24,003 bases of DNA from the NCBI GenBank assembly GCA_937990665.1, contig CALKRF010000104.1:1-24003 (forward strand), in the 5' to 3' direction. A program made the position numbers and the translations under genes. The notes under the pieces are model-generated. The model did no database searches, was not told the DNA's origin, and saw nothing but the letters and a program-made list of their open reading frames with translations. This DNA is from an uncultured Atopobium sp. Lineage in GTDB: Bacteria > Actinomycetota > Coriobacteriia > Coriobacteriales > Atopobiaceae. Shown here one piece after another: positions 22,705 through 24,003 of this stretch (within the stretch, counting starts at the first letter, position 1; each line of letters begins with the position of its first letter).

Positions 22705-23469
22705 ATGGTCACAAGCCGTTCATTTGTAGCATCACGCAGAAGCTCAATCATGAGCCTTCTTGAACAATATCGCCAGGTTTCCGTCAGCGATCTTGCTGAT
22801 AGATTTGAAGTTTCTTCGCTTACCATCCGCCGCGATCTTGACGAACTCGAAGCTCAAGGCCTCATTTCCCGAAGCTATGGCATGGCCACGCTGCTTGACC
22901 CACTCTCGACAGGACTCAGTTCTAACCAAGTAACCGCAAAGTTCAAGCTTGCCCAGGCCGCCGCCAAGCTGATTAAAGACGGCGACACGGTCTTCATTAA
23001 CACCAGTTCAACCGCTATAAAAGTCCTGGAATTTATCACCGCCGAGAACATCACGGTTGTTACCAATAACGGTAGTGTTCTGGCCGCCGACTATCCCCCA
23101 TCGATGACCGTTTTGGTCACGGGCGGAGAAGTTCGACCAGCTAAGAAGTCACTGACCGGCGATTTTGCGCTTGCTTCAATCAACCAGATTCGTGCCGCGA
23201 AGTGCATCTTGGGATGCTCGGGAATTTCAGCTGAGCGCGGCCTTACCACGCTGGTTTCAAACGAGATGCGTGTAAACTCGCTGATGCTTAAGCACTCTGA
23301 GCAGCACATTGTCTTGGCCGATGCAAGCAAGCTGGGCGTCAACTCCAGCTTCCAATATGGATCACCTGCTGATATCGACGTGCTGATGACGGACGAATCC
23401 GCATCGATTTCGCAGATAGCAGCCCTCGAAGCCGCTGGCGTTCGTAAAGTTGTTCGCGTGGGCCTGTAG
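22705..23469 (+). CDS. DeoR-family transcriptional regulator, probable ula regulator
   Basis: 254 residues; ATG 22705 follows TTGGGGG, and an in-frame TTG at 22684 is less likely. Seen: N-terminal HTH_DeoR, RRSSIMSLLEQYRQVSVSDL then FEVSSLTIRRDLDELEAQGL (about 12-58), and the C-terminal sugar-phosphate sensor domain with DTVFINTSSTAIKVLEF near 94, VVTNNGSVLA near 120, VTGGEVRPAKKSLTG near 140 and HIVLADASKLGVNSSFQ near 210. Length is typical. Divergent placement from ulaC and repeated GAACGTTT sites suggest it controls the ascorbate operon as UlaR does in enterobacteria, with a sugar phosphate as effector; both points are inference. Confidence 0.9.
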   Translation: MVTSRSFVASRRSSIMSLLEQYRQVSVSDLADRFEVSSLTIRRDLDELEAQGLISRSYGMATLLDPLSTGLSSNQVTAKFKLAQAAAKLIKDGDTVFINTSSTAIKVLEFITAENITVVTNNGSVLAADYPPSMTVLVTGGEVRPAKKSLTGDFALASINQIRAAKCILGCSGISAERGLTTLVSNEMRVNSLMLKHSEQHIVLADASKLGVNSSFQYGSPADIDVLMTDESASISQIAALEAAGVRKVVRVGL

Positions 23470-23597
23470 AACTGCTACGGCTACGTGCGTTGGACGACGA
23501 GATTCAGCTTCAATCGAATGTTTCCGCTGCTGTAGTCCATCGGTTCTCTCGTCCAGTAAAGAAGATATCAAAATTTTAACTACCATGATACGAAAAT

Positions 23598-23629
23598 ATT
23601 CACCCTCATGAATATTCATGAGGGTGAAT
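23598..23629. terminator. Perfect 32-bp palindrome downstream of the DeoR-family gene
   Basis: ATTCACCCTCATGAAT (23598-23613) is followed directly by its exact complement (23614-23629), 128 bases after the stop. As RNA it would form a hairpin of about 14 bp. No clean T-run follows (ATTCATC on +), so it may be a weak terminator or a dyad binding site. Confidence 0.5.
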
Positions 23630-23675
23630 TCATCTGAATGCATAAGTTTTTTAGAGGCCTATTTTTGGCGTTTTG

Positions 23676-23861
23676 AAAACACAGCAAAGTCACTTATTCT
23701 GCAAAATTGACCTTCAAAAGTCCTATTTTTCTCAAAATATCATCATTTGCTGTGTTTTTTAGGGCTGTAAGTTATGTTTTAGGCTCTGTATATACAGATT
23801 ATCTGACATAGGTGTGTTCGGGCTTCTAAAAACGTGTAGATTATCTGACATAGGTGTGTTC
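23676..23861. repeat. AT-rich non-coding DNA with an inverted-repeat pair and a 24-bp direct repeat
   Basis: AAAACACAGCAAA (23676-23688) and TTTGCTGTGTTTT (23746-23758) are exact complements 57 bases apart. The direct repeat beginning AGATTATCTGACATAGGTGT is 24 bases long and occurs exactly twice (23796-23819 and 23838-23861, period 42). With the palindrome at 23598 these are the main structures in the 471-base gap 23470-23940; no gene is seen. The repeat may be a remnant of a mobile-element end; I do not recognise it. Confidence 0.5.
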
Positions 23862-23901
23862 TGACAGCATCAACGCTATCCAAATAAAAAGCCCCGCCAA
23901 C

Positions 23902-24003
23902 TGAACTGCGTCCCAAAACTTGGACGAATTTAATAAAGAGCTAGGCCACCAAGGACTGATTCCGGAACTCCTCCGGGGTCAGTCCTTTTAGTTTAACCTG
24001 ACG
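23902..24003 (-). mobile_element. End of an IS3-family (IS150-like) insertion sequence running off the window
   Basis: TGAACTGCGTCCCAAAACTT (from 23902) looks like the terminal inverted repeat of IS150-type elements (typically a TG start, then a CCCAAAA-TTGGAC-like core), and the transposase C-terminus lies just inside it. The other end, and hence any target duplication, lies outside the window. The exact boundary is uncertain by a few bases. Confidence 0.65.
23941..24003 (-). CDS. IS3-family transposase (OrfB/InsK-like), C-terminal 20 residues only
   Basis: Reading the - strand from the window edge to TAG gives RQVKLKGLTPEEFRNQSLVA. The pattern K-L-K-G-L-T/S-P-x-E/Q-F/Y-R-N-Q-S is the usual C-terminus of IS150-subgroup DDE transposases (rve-type integrase core). 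The catalytic residues lie outside the window, so whether the copy is intact cannot be judged. Confidence 0.75.
   Translation of the reverse strand, partial: RQVKLKGLTPEEFRNQSLVA

Overview
The window looks like a chromosomal segment of a Coriobacteriia/Atopobiaceae-type actinobacterium (Lancefieldella, Atopobium, Olsenella or a relative). This is an inference from moderate GC, a split transketolase, an NfnAB pair and the style of the housekeeping genes; no 16S rRNA is present.

Layout. (1) 1-4519, + strand, housekeeping block: 3' part of a polyprenyl synthetase, a protein with two peptidoglycan-binding domains, tRNA-Gln(TTG), glmU and prs. (2) 4520-9844: two copies of a roughly 0.5 kb non-coding repeat in inverted orientation bracket pcp (-), pth (+) and nfnA-nfnB (+). 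Each copy lies between convergent genes and carries the terminator of the outer gene. This stretch is saturated with the 10-mer TGGCGAGAAR, found 20 times in the window. (3) 9845-12992: an AT-richer cassette with an ABC exporter and an HTH/TPR regulator. It lies between a 195-bp remnant of a transketolase C-terminal gene and the intact copy of that gene. A 10-codon hydrophobic peptide ORF between regulator and exporter suggests a peptide quorum-sensing unit. (4) 12993-22212, all - strand: an L-ascorbate utilisation operon read as ulaC-ulaA-ulaB-(beta-propeller protein)-ulaG-ulaF-ulaE-tal-tktN-tktC, with hairpins or terminators in several gaps. A DeoR-family regulator (22705-23469, +) is divergent from it. 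(5) 23470-24003: AT-rich non-coding DNA with a perfect 32-bp palindrome and direct repeats, then the end of an IS3-family insertion sequence.

How it works together. UlaABC import and phosphorylate ascorbate. UlaG opens the lactone. UlaE and UlaF convert L-xylulose-5-P to D-xylulose-5-P, which transketolase and transaldolase pass into central metabolism. The decarboxylase UlaD, which should act between UlaG and UlaE, is absent here; the operon instead holds an unfamiliar intracellular FG-GAP-like beta-propeller protein.

Most worth a second look: the dispersed TGGCGAGAAR motif and its inverted-repeat carrier, the regulator/short-peptide/exporter cassette at the 3' end of tktC, and the propeller protein in the ula operon.
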